Positions 1-8,812 of a stretch of DNA of 64,000 nt are shown here, one piece after another. The notes beneath the pieces were generated by a model. It did no database searches. It worked only from the letters and a program-made list of their open reading frames with translations, and had not been told where the DNA came from. The stretch covers positions 744,001-808,000 of the forward strand of contig NZ_AP018725.1 of the NCBI RefSeq assembly GCF_003967195.1. Direction: 5' to 3'. The DNA is from Sulfuriflexus mobilis (GTDB taxonomy: Bacteria; Pseudomonadota; Gammaproteobacteria; AKS1). The translations under genes and the position numbers were made by a program. How positions within the stretch are numbered: the first letter of the stretch is position 1; each line of letters starts with the position of its first letter.

Positions 1-1672
1 CGACCTGCGTGACCGCGAGGGCCTGGTCCAGGTCGTCATCGACCCGGACACCGAGGCCGCCTTTGCCAGTGCTGAGACTGCCCGTAGTGAGTATGTACTT
101 CGCATAAAGGGCCTGGTACGTCACCGTCCTGAAGGCACCGTCAACGAAGACCTGGCCAGTGGCAAGATCGAGGTGCTGGGCAAGGAACTCGAGATCCTCA
201 ACACCGCCAAGACCCCGCCGTTCCTGCTCGACGAAGAGAGCGAGGTCCGGGAAGAGGTGCGCCTGCGTTACCGTTATATCGACCTGCGCCGTCCGGTCAT
301 GCTGCGCAACCTGCGCCTGCGCTCCGAGGTGACCCGTGCCCTGCGTGAACAGCTGGATGCCAACGGCTTTATGGATATTGAGACCCCGATCCTGACCAAG
401 GCCACCCCGGAGGGCGCGCGTGACTACCTCGTGCCGAGCCGTACCCACAGTGGCGAGTTTTTTGCCCTGCCGCAGTCGCCGCAGCTGTTCAAACAGCTGC
501 TTATGGTCTCCGGCATGGACCGTTATTACCAGATCGTGCGCTGCTTCCGTGATGAAGACCTGCGCGCCGACCGCCAGCCGGAATTCACCCAGCTCGATAT
601 CGAGACCTCGTTCATGGACGAGGAGGCGATTATGCAGATCAACGAAGACATGATCCGCAACGTCTTCGACCGCGTGCTCGGTGTGCAACTGGCCAAGCCC
701 TTCCCGCGCATGACGCACGCAGAGGCCATCCGCCGCTTCGGTGTCGACAAGCCGGACCTGCGCATCCCACTGGAACTGGTCGATGTCGACGACCTCATGC
801 AGGGTGTCGAATTCAAGGTTTTTGCCGGTCCGGCCGCCGACCCGGAAGGCCGCGTCGCCGCGCTGCGCCTACCCAAGGGCAGCGAGCTGTCGCGCAAGCA
901 CATTGATGATTACACCAAGTACGTCAGCATCTACGGTGCCCGGGGTCTGGCCTATATTAAGGTTAACGATATCGCCGCCGGTCGCGAGGGCCTGCAGTCA
1001 CCGATCCTGAAATTCCTGCCCGATGCCACCATCGAGGGCATTATGCAGCGCACCGGTGCCGAGAACGGTGACCTGGTGTTCTTCGGTGCCGACAAGGCCC
1101 ATATCGTCAATGAGGCACTCGGCGCCCTGCGTATCAAGCTCGGTCACGATACCGGCCTGGTTGAAGAGGGCTGGCGCCCGCTGTGGGTGGTCGATTTCCC
1201 GATGTTCGAGAAAGACCCGGCCAGCGGTCGCCTGAATGCCCTGCATCACCCCTTCACCGCGCCAAGTTGCAGTGTTGAAGAACTGCAGGCCGAGCCGGCC
1301 AAGGCCCTGTCGCGTGCCTACGATATGATCCTCAACGGCAGTGAAGTCGGTGGCGGCTCCGTGCGTATCCACGACGCCGAGATGCAGGCGACAGTATTTA
1401 AATTACTTGGTATTAGTGATGAAGAGGCCACCGACAAGTTCGGCTTCCTGCTCGAGGCCCTGGCCTACGGTTGCCCGCCACACGGCGGTATCGCCTTCGG
1501 CCTCGACCGCCTGGTTATGCTCATGGCCGGTGCCGATTCGATTCGTGAAGTCATGGCCTTTCCGAAGACGCAGAGCGCCAACTGTCTGCTCACCAATGCG
1601 CCGTCAGAGGTGAACGAGGCGCAGCTGAAGGAGTTGAGCCTGCGGATCAAGAAGCCGGTGAAGCAGGATTGA
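1..1672 (+). CDS. aspS: aspartyl-tRNA synthetase, 5' truncated by window edge
   Basis: Charges tRNA-Asp (or tRNA-Asp/Asn in non-discriminating forms) with aspartate in the cytoplasm. The frame is open from base 2, so the gene begins upstream of the window; the first visible residues ([16 protein letters not shown]) belong to the N-terminal anticodon-binding OB-fold. The class II catalytic core follows, with motif 2 region [18 protein letters not shown] and motif 3 region GLDRLVML near the C-terminus. The internal ATG at 173 is not the start. A terminator hairpin follows the stop directly. Identification is secure; only the N-terminal tip is missing. Confidence 0.97.
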   Translation, partial: DLRDREGLVQVVIDPDTEAAFASAETARSEYVLRIKGLVRHRPEGTVNEDLASGKIEVLGKELEILNTAKTPPFLLDEESEVREEVRLRYRYIDLRRPVMLRNLRLRSEVTRALREQLDANGFMDIETPILTKATPEGARDYLVPSRTHSGEFFALPQSPQLFKQLLMVSGMDRYYQIVRCFRDEDLRADRQPEFTQLDIETSFMDEEAIMQINEDMIRNVFDRVLGVQLAKPFPRMTHAEAIRRFGVDKPDLRIPLELVDVDDLMQGVEFKVFAGPAADPEGRVAALRLPKGSELSRKHIDDYTKYVSIYGARGLAYIKVNDIAAGREGLQSPILKFLPDATIEGIMQRTGAENGDLVFFGADKAHIVNEALGALRIKLGHDTGLVEEGWRPLWVVDFPMFEKDPASGRLNALHHPFTAPSCSVEELQAEPAKALSRAYDMILNGSEVGGGSVRIHDAEMQATVFKLLGISDEEATDKFGFLLEALAYGCPPHGGIAFGLDRLVMLMAGADSIREVMAFPKTQSANCLLTNAPSEVNEAQLKELSLRIKKPVKQD

Positions 1673-1707
1673 TGATTTCGGATTGCTGAATGATGATTTG
1701 ATGAGAG

Positions 1708-1735
1708 AGCCCGGCGTTGCCGGGCTTTTTTATTT
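1708..1735 (+). terminator. rho-independent terminator after aspS
   Basis: An 8-bp perfect stem (AGCCCGGC / GCCGGGCT) with a 3-base loop is followed by a T-rich tract. It lies 36 bases after the aspS stop codon. Confidence 0.9.
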
Positions 1736-1781
1736 TATTTTTTAATGCTCAAATTTGGTGATAAATCTGAAAATTTTATCC

Positions 1782-2192
1782 TCAATGAATTTTTATCTCA
1801 TCAAAATTCAGTGCTGCGATGATGGCGTTGAGACGGCCTTGTTCACCAGTCTCTTGCGCGAGCGAGGAATTGTTATCGCCGGCGCTGCGGGCGGCGAGTT
1901 CGATTCGCTCGATGTATTGACGGTTGCACTCGGTGACGGTGTTCTTGAGCAGGTCGAGGATTTCAACAATGGCATCGGGTGACCTGACCCAGGCCTCGAT
2001 AAAGAGGCCTTCCTCAGCCTTTATCTTCGGCGTCGAGGTGTGTTTGGCGAGCAGGCTGTTAAAGGCGTTGCACCAATCTGCGGGGGCCTTGTGTGTCAGT
2101 TTGAAATAAAGGTCGATGTAGGGTTCTTTGCGAATGATGGGCGGCCGTCTTTCGTCGATACCGATAATTCTTAGATCACTGATGCCTTCCAC
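1782..2192 (-). CDS. hypothetical protein, 136 aa
   Basis: I do not recognise this protein. It is soluble-looking, with no signal peptide or membrane segment. An N-terminal stretch (ISDLRIIGIDERRPPIIRKE) is followed by a mixed alpha/beta body with KLTHKAPADWCNAF. The frame runs further up to a TTG at 2249, but the GTG at 2192 has AAAGGA 9 bases before it, so I prefer 2192. It is transcribed convergently with aspS and stands alone. Coding is supported by amino-acid composition only. Confidence 0.6.
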   Translation of the reverse strand: MEGISDLRIIGIDERRPPIIRKEPYIDLYFKLTHKAPADWCNAFNSLLAKHTSTPKIKAEEGLFIEAWVRSPDAIVEILDLLKNTVTECNRQYIERIELAARSAGDNNSSLAQETGEQGRLNAIIAALNFDEIKIH

Positions 2193-2385
2193 TGTCCTGA
2201 TTCCTTTATGCGCCTGACTAGAGACATCGTAGCTGAAAAGCCCGTGCAACGCCCTTTATTCCGCTTATTTTGTTGCCCTTACGCTGATTAGCGGGAGAGG
2301 GGATGTCTGTGCCGGCAAGAAAATCCCGTCTGTTTGCCGTCGTAGGCGGTATAATCGCCACAATTGATATTAATACGGTGACCCC

Positions 2386-2643
2386 ATGAAACTACTGATA
2401 CGCAATCTGGCCACGAGCACCACTGAGAAGGCGCTTCGGGACCTGTTTGAGGGTTATGGTACCGTGCAGTCCTGCACGCTGGTCATGGATAAAGATACCG
2501 GCCATTCCAAGGGTTTCGGCTTTATCGAGATGCCCAGACCGGGTGAAGCCAAGGCGGCGATGAAAAACCTCAATGGCATGCTTGTGGACGACAGCATGAT
2601 TCGGGTTAAAAAGGCCGAGTCGAAACAGAGTGGCGGCACGTAA
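2386..2643 (+). CDS. RRM-domain RNA-binding protein, 85 aa
   Basis: A single RNA recognition motif covers most of the protein: RNP2 is KLLIRNL at residues 2-8 and RNP1 is KGFGFIEM around residues 43-50, with the beta-alpha-beta spacing of bacterial glycine-rich/cold-inducible RRM proteins. These bind single-stranded RNA in the cytoplasm and are often cold-induced in proteobacteria and cyanobacteria. A perfect TATAAT (2350-2355) lies 30 bases before the ATG, but I see no good -35 at 16-18 bases from it. A paralogue lies at 14622-14882 next to a cold-shock gene. Confidence 0.9.
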   Translation: MKLLIRNLATSTTEKALRDLFEGYGTVQSCTLVMDKDTGHSKGFGFIEMPRPGEAKAAMKNLNGMLVDDSMIRVKKAESKQSGGT

Positions 2644-2669
2644 AAGGTACTAGCTAACGTTAACGCGTC

Positions 2670-2786
2670 TTATAAGTCGCCAAAATTCTTGGTGGTCTTT
2701 TTGGCTTTCTTTGCCGCTTTCTTTTCTTTTGGGCTCAGGGCAGGTTGTTTCTTGTTCTCTTTATTGCTTTTTTGTTCTTTACTCAT
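2670..2786 (-). CDS. small lysine-rich protein, 38 aa
   Basis: A 38-codon open frame with an ATG preceded by GGAG at 8 bases. The product is extremely basic: it begins MSKEQKSNKENKKQ, has the middle LSPKEKKAAKKAKK and ends TTKNFGDL. Composition suggests a disordered nucleic-acid-binding or ribosome-associated peptide, but that is inference. It is convergent with the RRM gene, whose stop is 27 bases away. No family is recognised. The good ribosome-binding site and coherent composition argue that it is real. Confidence 0.6.
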   Translation of the reverse strand: MSKEQKSNKENKKQPALSPKEKKAAKKAKKTTKNFGDL

Positions 2787-3179
2787 GATTTTCGCTCCAG
2801 GTAATTAGTGGGTAATCTTCAAGGTTAATGATGGTCTGACAATGCTTTACAAACTACTGAACATCAAAGGGTGTAGTCCGCATTGAATATTCCGCTATCG
2901 GGCAAGAGAAATGCCAAAGCTGGCGGGTAGGGTAGATACTCCACAGCCTACCATAAATGCTGAATAAAAGGGGCGTAGCCTTTATTCCCGTTCAGTATCG
3001 CCACGGCGTGATTCATGAGTACTTGTTTAGCCTATGGAAATAATTGCCCTCTGAAGCCGTTTATTTTGGCGAAACCGTGTAGGAGGCTACTGATACCACC
3101 AATATAGACTCCAGCCAGAAATAGCCACTTTTTTTGACCGGATTGAATTCTCCCGCACTTGCCCATACCCTATATTTTC
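2787..3179. other. intergenic stretch, no gene seen
   Basis: About 390 bases without a convincing open frame. It holds two imperfect inverted repeats: CTGAATAAAAGG against CCTTTATT(cccg)TTCAG at about 2958-2996, and GGTAGG against CCTACC at about 2926-2951. It probably carries the promoter of the exported protein downstream and of the small lysine-rich gene. I cannot assign -10/-35 boxes with confidence. Confidence 0.4.
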
Positions 3180-4151
3180 ATGCGTTACGTATTACACTCT
3201 CTGGTTAGTCACCTTGTGGTTGGGGCCCTCGCGGGATCTCTGTTGCTGTTGAGCACGTTCGCCCAGGCCGGGGCAGACAAGCTGCTAAAAAAATATGAGC
3301 AGATAGAAACCACTCTGCAAGATAACGTCTTCGGCCTTCCAGTGCATGTGGAGTCAAACGGCGATAACGGCACCATGCGTGGTGATGTCTTTGGTATTAT
3401 CCCCCATGCCTTCAGCACCGTCCGCGATGCCCTCGGCACGCCGGCGAACTGGTGTGAAATGGTACCGAGACACCTGAATGTCAAGGCCTGCACCTATCGC
3501 CATCTTGACGGTGAGTGTCGTCTTACCCTCTACAGTGGCCGCAAGTTTTATGAGAAGGCGGATGATGTCTACTTGCTGGACTATCGTTACCAGCTGGGGG
3601 CCAAACAAAAGGATTATTTTTATATAACGCTTAATGCTGAAGAGGGACCACTCGATACCGGTAACTACTTAATTACAGCCGAGGCGATACCGCTTGGCGA
3701 GTCTTCTACATTTATCCACTTCAGTTACTCCTATGATCATGGTTTTATAACCGGCCTTGCCATGACAGGCTATTTCGCCACACTTGCCAGCGATAAAATC
3801 GGTTTTACCGTAGTCGACAAACATGATGATGGTGAACCGGTTTATGTGGATGGTGTTCGTGGGGTTATAGAGCGCAATGCCATCCGTTATTACTTTGTTA
3901 TCCAGAGCTTTCTGGATACTTTGAGCACGCCAGAACGGGGGCGTTTCGAAGCGCGTCTCAATAACTGGTTTGACCTTACCGAGCGATACCACGCACAGCT
4001 ATATGAAATGGATAAAAAGGATTACCTGAAATACAAACGCAATGAACGACAGGATCAGATACGCATGCAACTGGCCATCAACCAGACATCACACGCTCAG
4101 GGAGATAGTCTAGCCGCTAATGGCGAATGCCTGATGAATGGTTATCATTAG
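3180..4151 (+). CDS. exported hypothetical protein, 323 aa
   Basis: No family is recognised. The N-terminus is a good Sec signal peptide: a basic start, a hydrophobic core (VVGALAGSLLLL) and AQA-G as the likely cleavage site, so the protein is probably periplasmic. The mature part has several cysteines in its first third (NWCEMVP, VKACTYR, DGECRLTLYSG), which could form disulfides, then beta-rich stretches and a polar C-terminus. The ATG at 3180 is preferred to an upstream in-frame TTG (3159) because the signal peptide then begins MRYVLHS. It stands alone between two convergent or unrelated genes. Confidence 0.7.
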   Translation: MRYVLHSLVSHLVVGALAGSLLLLSTFAQAGADKLLKKYEQIETTLQDNVFGLPVHVESNGDNGTMRGDVFGIIPHAFSTVRDALGTPANWCEMVPRHLNVKACTYRHLDGECRLTLYSGRKFYEKADDVYLLDYRYQLGAKQKDYFYITLNAEEGPLDTGNYLITAEAIPLGESSTFIHFSYSYDHGFITGLAMTGYFATLASDKIGFTVVDKHDDGEPVYVDGVRGVIERNAIRYYFVIQSFLDTLSTPERGRFEARLNNWFDLTERYHAQLYEMDKKDYLKYKRNERQDQIRMQLAINQTSHAQGDSLAANGECLMNGYH

Positions 4152-4225
4152 CTGCCTGCCTGTATCGACAAGGTGTGATTCATGAATGCCTCTCAGTGAG
4201 ATCAAGTGGACAGATAACTTGTTAT

Positions 4226-5242
4226 TCAACCGCCCGTTAATCGTAGCACGCGCTCGGCCGTAGCCGGGTGGCTATCGAGGTAACCGCTGGTGTCGCTGTC
4301 GCCGTATTCCTCACCAAGGCGTTGCAGGATGCTGGTCAGGTAGCGGGTATCCAGCCCCTGTTGTTGCATGAAGCTCACGGCAAAGGTATCCGCCTCGGTC
4401 TCAAACTGGCGTGAATACTTTGCCTGTGCCAACAGGGTCGGCAGGGTGGCAGCCAGGGAACTGGCGGAGCCGACGTCACCGGTGATCATGATCAATAGCA
4501 GTGCCAGGGCCGAATTCTGCAAGACGTGACGCATGGCATGGCGGTGTTCGACATGACCGAGTTCGTGGCCGAGGATGCCGAGCAGTTCACGGTCGTCCTC
4601 TGCGATCTTTACCATGTCATCGGTAAACACGAGGATACCGGAAGGCAGTGCCAGGGCGTTGGCACCGATGGCCTTGCTGTGACGAAACTCGATACGCGGC
4701 AGGGGGGCGCGGCCTGCCTTGTGCAGGGCGGCATTGAACTGCTGCAATAAATGCTGTCGACGCCCTTCGCTTAACCGCGTGGGGGTGAGCAGCCCCAGTC
4801 TTTCCAGTGCCGCCAGGGTCTGTTCGCCCGTGGTGGTTTCCCATTCCAGGGGGATACGCTCTGCGACGTGTTTCGCCGCCGCGGGCAACAGGTATTCAAC
4901 GCCGCCCCAGATGATTGCCATCGCCAGCAGCATGCCCAACAAGGCATACTTGAGACTGTTCTCCCAGTGATGTACCCAATCGAGAAAGCCGCCCTTGTGC
5001 GCGGCCGGCAGGGCCGCGCGCAAGGCCCGATAGTCGGTGACCTCACACAGGGAGTTATCCGGAAATTGCAGGCGTGCAGGCACGGCACCGACCTGCGCGG
5101 GGATGTCGATATCATCGAGTGAATAACTCAGCGAAATGCCCTCACCATTCACCTTGATGGTGCCATCCGCGTAGATAGCGAGCGTTACGGGCTGGCTCGC
5201 CGAACTGTGGCCATCGTAGCGGCTGGCAGACAGTGTGTTCAC
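4226..5242 (-). CDS. M48-family membrane metalloprotease, 338 aa
   Basis: A zinc metalloprotease of the M48/HtpX-BepA group. The catalytic HELGH lies at residues 226-230, with a third-ligand candidate in RQFETEADTFAV. One membrane segment lies at about 99-120 (YALLGMLLAMAIIWGG), after an N-terminal domain of about 90 residues that could be small and beta-rich. The start codon overlaps the stop of the upstream DUF898 gene by 4 bases (ATGA type), so the two are probably translationally coupled. The protease may act on or with its DUF898 partner; that is inferred from the coupling. The substrate is unknown. Confidence 0.88.
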   Translation of the reverse strand: MNTLSASRYDGHSSASQPVTLAIYADGTIKVNGEGISLSYSLDDIDIPAQVGAVPARLQFPDNSLCEVTDYRALRAALPAAHKGGFLDWVHHWENSLKYALLGMLLAMAIIWGGVEYLLPAAAKHVAERIPLEWETTTGEQTLAALERLGLLTPTRLSEGRRQHLLQQFNAALHKAGRAPLPRIEFRHSKAIGANALALPSGILVFTDDMVKIAEDDRELLGILGHELGHVEHRHAMRHVLQNSALALLLIMITGDVGSASSLAATLPTLLAQAKYSRQFETEADTFAVSFMQQQGLDTRYLTSILQRLGEEYGDSDTSGYLDSHPATAERVLRLTGG

Positions 5243-6345
5243 AGGCCGATATCTACCCCGAAGACCTCACCGAGTTCCTCTCCGGTGGCACTGGTCTGGC
5301 TCTGTTCGCCGGCGATGAAGTGACCGATTTCACCTTCAGACAGCACGCTCATGCAACTGACCCGGTAGCGTGTCATGCGGATGCGCGCCCAGGGGATGAG
5401 CAGGCCGAAGGATAGGATGATGCCAAGTGCGTTACTGTAGTACAGCCAGATCATGCGGGCGGTTTTCAGCTTTGAACGAAAACGCTTTTTTGCGACGCTG
5501 ATGTTGTTCCACAACAGGTTGGTAATGGCCGTCTGCATGTAGGCAAAGATCGCGATGTAAAAAATCGAGATGATCCCTATGATGATAAAAGTCAGCATGA
5601 TGACGGTTGTCTGTTGTTCAGGGTCAACGTCCGGGCTGTCTGCCACGGCCTGTTCGACACCGGCCAGTTCCGGGAACAGGAAGGTCAGCATCGGGCCGAG
5701 TGCCACCATCAGAACACCGAGCAGCATGAATAACAGCCAGATGGCGATATATATAAGGTAAAAATCCCCGACGGGCGCATTCAGGCCAAAACGGCTCTGG
5801 CCAAAACTGCTTTTGTCGATGACAAATTTACTTTGCCGGTAATGATAGTAGGGAAAAATCAAACCCAGGGTTAATGGGATCAACAGGCCGATGCCGACAA
5901 AGACCTTGTAGGCATCGGCATAGTCGCGTTCGAAATTGAAACGGATGTTGCGATAGGTGGTATTTGCCAACCGGAACGCCATGCTGCGCACTACCACCCA
6001 CGGCAAGACCAGAAAAAATACTAATACGAAGAGTATACTGACTTGCGGGTAAAACTCGCTGGTAACGGAAAACGCGATATAGAACCCGAGGGCGATAAGG
6101 TAACCCTTGAGGATGGCTACAGGGTTGGCAACAAAATCAAACGTGGAATCGGCCAGCAAGGTATTGCCGTAAAAATAACGCTTGGTGCGCACCTTGGCCC
6201 AGGGGGCATAAATCCCCAGGGTGAGGATAGTGAGCAAGACGTTGACGATCCAAATCCCGAAGTACTCACGGGCCTTGCCATTGAACTGTAGCGGTATTTC
6301 ACGTAGTTGCGCAGTAGACTCTGCCGTTGTTATGTTTTCCTGCAT
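5239..6345 (-). CDS. DUF898 (YjgN-like) multi-pass membrane protein, 368 aa
   Basis: Matches the YjgN/DUF898 pattern: repeated GxxxAPWAxVRxxRY elements (TLGIYAPWAKVRTKRYFYGN near the N-terminus, LLIPWARIRMTRY near the C-terminus) and about six to eight hydrophobic segments, so an inner-membrane protein of unknown function. The chosen ATG at 6345 has AAGGGG eight bases upstream; the frame continues to a TTG at 6399 with no ribosome-binding site. It is followed by the M48 protease with a 4-base overlap. A fixed DUF898-M48 pairing suggests a shared envelope role. Confidence 0.85.
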   Translation of the reverse strand: MQENITTAESTAQLREIPLQFNGKAREYFGIWIVNVLLTILTLGIYAPWAKVRTKRYFYGNTLLADSTFDFVANPVAILKGYLIALGFYIAFSVTSEFYPQVSILFVLVFFLVLPWVVVRSMAFRLANTTYRNIRFNFERDYADAYKVFVGIGLLIPLTLGLIFPYYHYRQSKFVIDKSSFGQSRFGLNAPVGDFYLIYIAIWLLFMLLGVLMVALGPMLTFLFPELAGVEQAVADSPDVDPEQQTTVIMLTFIIIGIISIFYIAIFAYMQTAITNLLWNNISVAKKRFRSKLKTARMIWLYYSNALGIILSFGLLIPWARIRMTRYRVSCMSVLSEGEIGHFIAGEQSQTSATGEELGEVFGVDIGL

Positions 6346-6523
6346 GGTTGGCACCCCTTGTGCATTTGTTGTTGTTTTATCAAAAAATACGCGGGCCAAT
6401 CATGCGGTATTTTCTGTTGCTTTTTAGCATAGCATGATATTCATAGAGTGTCTGATAAGGGACTGGTGTTGCGTATTAATTTAGCAGCAGCCGTTTATTC
6501 CGGCAGTATCGAGGTGCGGTGGT

Positions 6524-7342
6524 TCATGAATACCAGTCAGCCGGGTCTATTTTATAGAACACCCGAAGTTCCTCGTATAACGCGGGTTTTTCTTTCTTCA
6601 GGATCAGTGGTTGTTCAAAGAATGTTTCGGTAACGACGGCAAAGAATTCTGCCGGGTTGGTTGCGCCGTATGAATTAATGAGCGATTTTTGATGGTGCTC
6701 AACCAATCGCTGTAGTTCGGCATACTCACGGCTCAATACACGTGCCCAGGCCGTGTATTGAGAACGTCTGGCCAGTAACGGTGCGCCATCTGATTGCGGG
6801 TTCTCCTGATCCAGCTGGTGGGCGAATTCATGTAATACCACATTATCCCCATCGCCCTGGTCACTGGCCCCCTGCCTGACATCACCCCAGGACAAGACCA
6901 CCGGGCCGCGTCGCCAGGACTCACCCAAACGCGCCTTTTTCTGCCGGGTTACGACCAGGCCGTCACTGATGATTTCCTCCGCAACATAGGTGTCCGGATA
7001 AACAAGGATAGTACTGAGCAGGGGGTAGTAGTCCGTCTCACGGTTCAACAACAACATACAGGCCTGGGCCGCGATGGTGAGCCGGATCTCATCCGTCACT
7101 TCCAGGCCCGCACACCCTACAAACTGCTTGTCATGCAGAAACACCTGGATGTGCCCGTGCAGTTGTTTCTGTAATGCAGCGGGCAGTAATGCATAGAGGG
7201 GGAAATTCCGTTTCAGTATGCTGAGCCAGTCGCCGGGCAGGGGCGTGGCCAGCAAGGCACGGCGCTTGCGCGCGCGTAACCACCTGCTCGCAAACCAGAC
7301 GAGAATGATGAGGGTGACGATCGCAAGCGGCCAGGCGGGCAT
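6524..7342 (-). CDS. mtfA: MtfA-like zinc peptidase, 272 aa
   Basis: Resembles MtfA (YeeI), the zinc-dependent aminopeptidase that in E. coli also binds the glucose-system repressor Mlc. The active-site helix HEFAHQLDQE lies at residues 171-180, with a C-terminal helix NPAEFFAVVTETFFEQP characteristic of the family, and RNFPLYALLPAALQ near the N-terminus. Unlike E. coli MtfA it begins with a short membrane anchor (LAIVTLIILVWFA) followed by a basic stretch, so it is probably tethered to the inner membrane. Whether it regulates Mlc here is unknown. Confidence 0.88.
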   Translation of the reverse strand: MPAWPLAIVTLIILVWFASRWLRARKRRALLATPLPGDWLSILKRNFPLYALLPAALQKQLHGHIQVFLHDKQFVGCAGLEVTDEIRLTIAAQACMLLLNRETDYYPLLSTILVYPDTYVAEEIISDGLVVTRQKKARLGESWRRGPVVLSWGDVRQGASDQGDGDNVVLHEFAHQLDQENPQSDGAPLLARRSQYTAWARVLSREYAELQRLVEHHQKSLINSYGATNPAEFFAVVTETFFEQPLILKKEKPALYEELRVFYKIDPADWYS

Positions 7343-7595
7343 GTATTCAGTATTCTCCTATAGTTGACTAATGGGGCAGTTTTATAGATGTTCCAGGACA
7401 ATTCACGGCTTTATATACAAGTACAGCATACAATGTCAGCACAATCATCGTGTCTTGAGACATATATCGTTATTAAGAATCGCATTAGCGGGCCCCTTTA
7501 GCGTAAATCATGGCCCCTCACACAGGGTCTGATAGTATGGACCATGAAAAGTGGTTCAGCCGCCTTTATTTTGAGCAACAGGGTGTGAACAATAC

Positions 7596-8072
7596 ATGAT
7601 GCTTGAATTATTATTACTCATATTAGTCGCGAGTGGGGCACCTGTAGTTATCAGTTACCTGTTCCAACATCGGGCCTCATTGCCGGTTGATTTTGGGCTG
7701 ATGTTGGCCGACAAACAACGCTGTTTCGGTGAGCATAAAACATGGCGCGGCCTGTTCGCCTCGGCGATTGCCACCATATTCCTGGCCAGACTGCTGGGGT
7801 TTGATTATTTAACCGGTCTTCAGGTGTCTTCCCTGGCGATGACCGGTGATCTGTTTTCCAGTTTCATTAAACGTCGCCTGGGCAAAAAGGCTGGGGCAAG
7901 ATTTTTATTCCTGGATCAGGTGCCGGAGTCATTACTGCCCGCCTGGTTATTCATGGAGGAATTTAGTCTGGGGTGGGGGCAGGTGATAGGGATGGTTGCT
8001 GCATTTATTGTTATTGAACAGGTTCTGTCAGTACTGTTTTATAAACTGGGTGTGCGAAAAAGCCCTTACTGA
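7596..8072 (+). CDS. CDP-archaeol synthase-like (DUF46/CarS) membrane protein, 158 aa
   Basis: Small membrane protein with the DUF46/CarS signature: after the first membrane helix comes DKQRCFGEHKTWRG, then a hydrophobic helix, a GDLFSSFIKRRLGKK cytoplasmic segment and FLFLDQVPES before the last helices. In archaea CarS transfers CMP from CTP onto unsaturated archaetidic acid; bacterial members are thought to be CDP-lipid synthases of the same fold. It is followed after 22 bases by a CDP-alcohol phosphatidyltransferase, whose substrate it could make. The true lipid is unknown; no isoprenoid ether-lipid genes are nearby. Confidence 0.72.
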   Translation: MMLELLLLILVASGAPVVISYLFQHRASLPVDFGLMLADKQRCFGEHKTWRGLFASAIATIFLARLLGFDYLTGLQVSSLAMTGDLFSSFIKRRLGKKAGARFLFLDQVPESLLPAWLFMEEFSLGWGQVIGMVAAFIVIEQVLSVLFYKLGVRKSPY

Positions 8073-8094
8073 ATAATATCGAGTGAGCAGCATA

Positions 8095-8670
8095 ATGAAT
8101 AAAAAAGATTTTCTAAGCCCACCCAATATTGTCAGTCTTGTGCGTATTGTTATGTCACCGGTTCTTTTGTGGCTGGCATGGCATCAAGAACCCTTTTTAT
8201 ACATGCTGGCATTATTGTTTACCCTGTTTACGGATGTGCTGGATGGGTTCCTGGCGAGGACATTAAACCAGGTGACCAAGTTGGGTGCTCGCCTGGATAG
8301 TTGGGGTGACTTTATTATTTACACAACCCTGGTCGTTGCTGCATGGTGGCTCTGGCCCGAGATCATTATTGAGGAAATAATAGCGGTGCTGGCGATTATT
8401 ATCAGCTTCGCCATACCTGTAGCTATAGGCCTGATTAAATTCAGAACCTTAACCAGCTACCATACCTGGGCGGTAAAAATTGCCGTGTTTATAACAATCG
8501 TGTCGTATGTCGTGACTTTTATGGACTGGGCGCGCTGGCCTATTTACGTGGCGGCAACGGTCGCGGTGCTGGCGGCGATTGAGGAAATTGCGATCACCCT
8601 GGTTATGCGCCATGAACATGCAGATGTGCGATCAATCTGGCATGCCTTGAAATATTATCGCGATAATTAA
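8095..8670 (+). CDS. CDP-alcohol phosphatidyltransferase family protein, 191 aa
   Basis: Carries the CDP-alcohol phosphatidyltransferase motif DG-x2-AR-x8-G-x3-D-x3-D: DVLDGFLARTLNQVTKLGARLDSWGD. These integral membrane enzymes swap CMP on a CDP-lipid for an alcohol such as glycerol phosphate, serine or inositol phosphate. About five to six membrane helices are visible. I start it at the ATG 8095 (MNKKDFLSPPNIVS); a GTG at 8083 is in frame but its sequence GTGAG looks more like the ribosome-binding site. It forms a probable two-gene unit with the CarS-like gene upstream. The acceptor alcohol cannot be told from sequence. Confidence 0.85.
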   Translation: MNKKDFLSPPNIVSLVRIVMSPVLLWLAWHQEPFLYMLALLFTLFTDVLDGFLARTLNQVTKLGARLDSWGDFIIYTTLVVAAWWLWPEIIIEEIIAVLAIIISFAIPVAIGLIKFRTLTSYHTWAVKIAVFITIVSYVVTFMDWARWPIYVAATVAVLAAIEEIAITLVMRHEHADVRSIWHALKYYRDN

Positions 8671-8812
8671 TGGACGCGACGGTAGACAAAGAGAACCGAT
8701 GGCAAATTACGCTCCAGCGCATTTTGACAAAACGACTTGATCTGGATTACGGCACCACATACGGGTGCCGATAGAGTAGGTCTGGTGCCGGCCGATAACG
8801 AGGGAAAAAACC

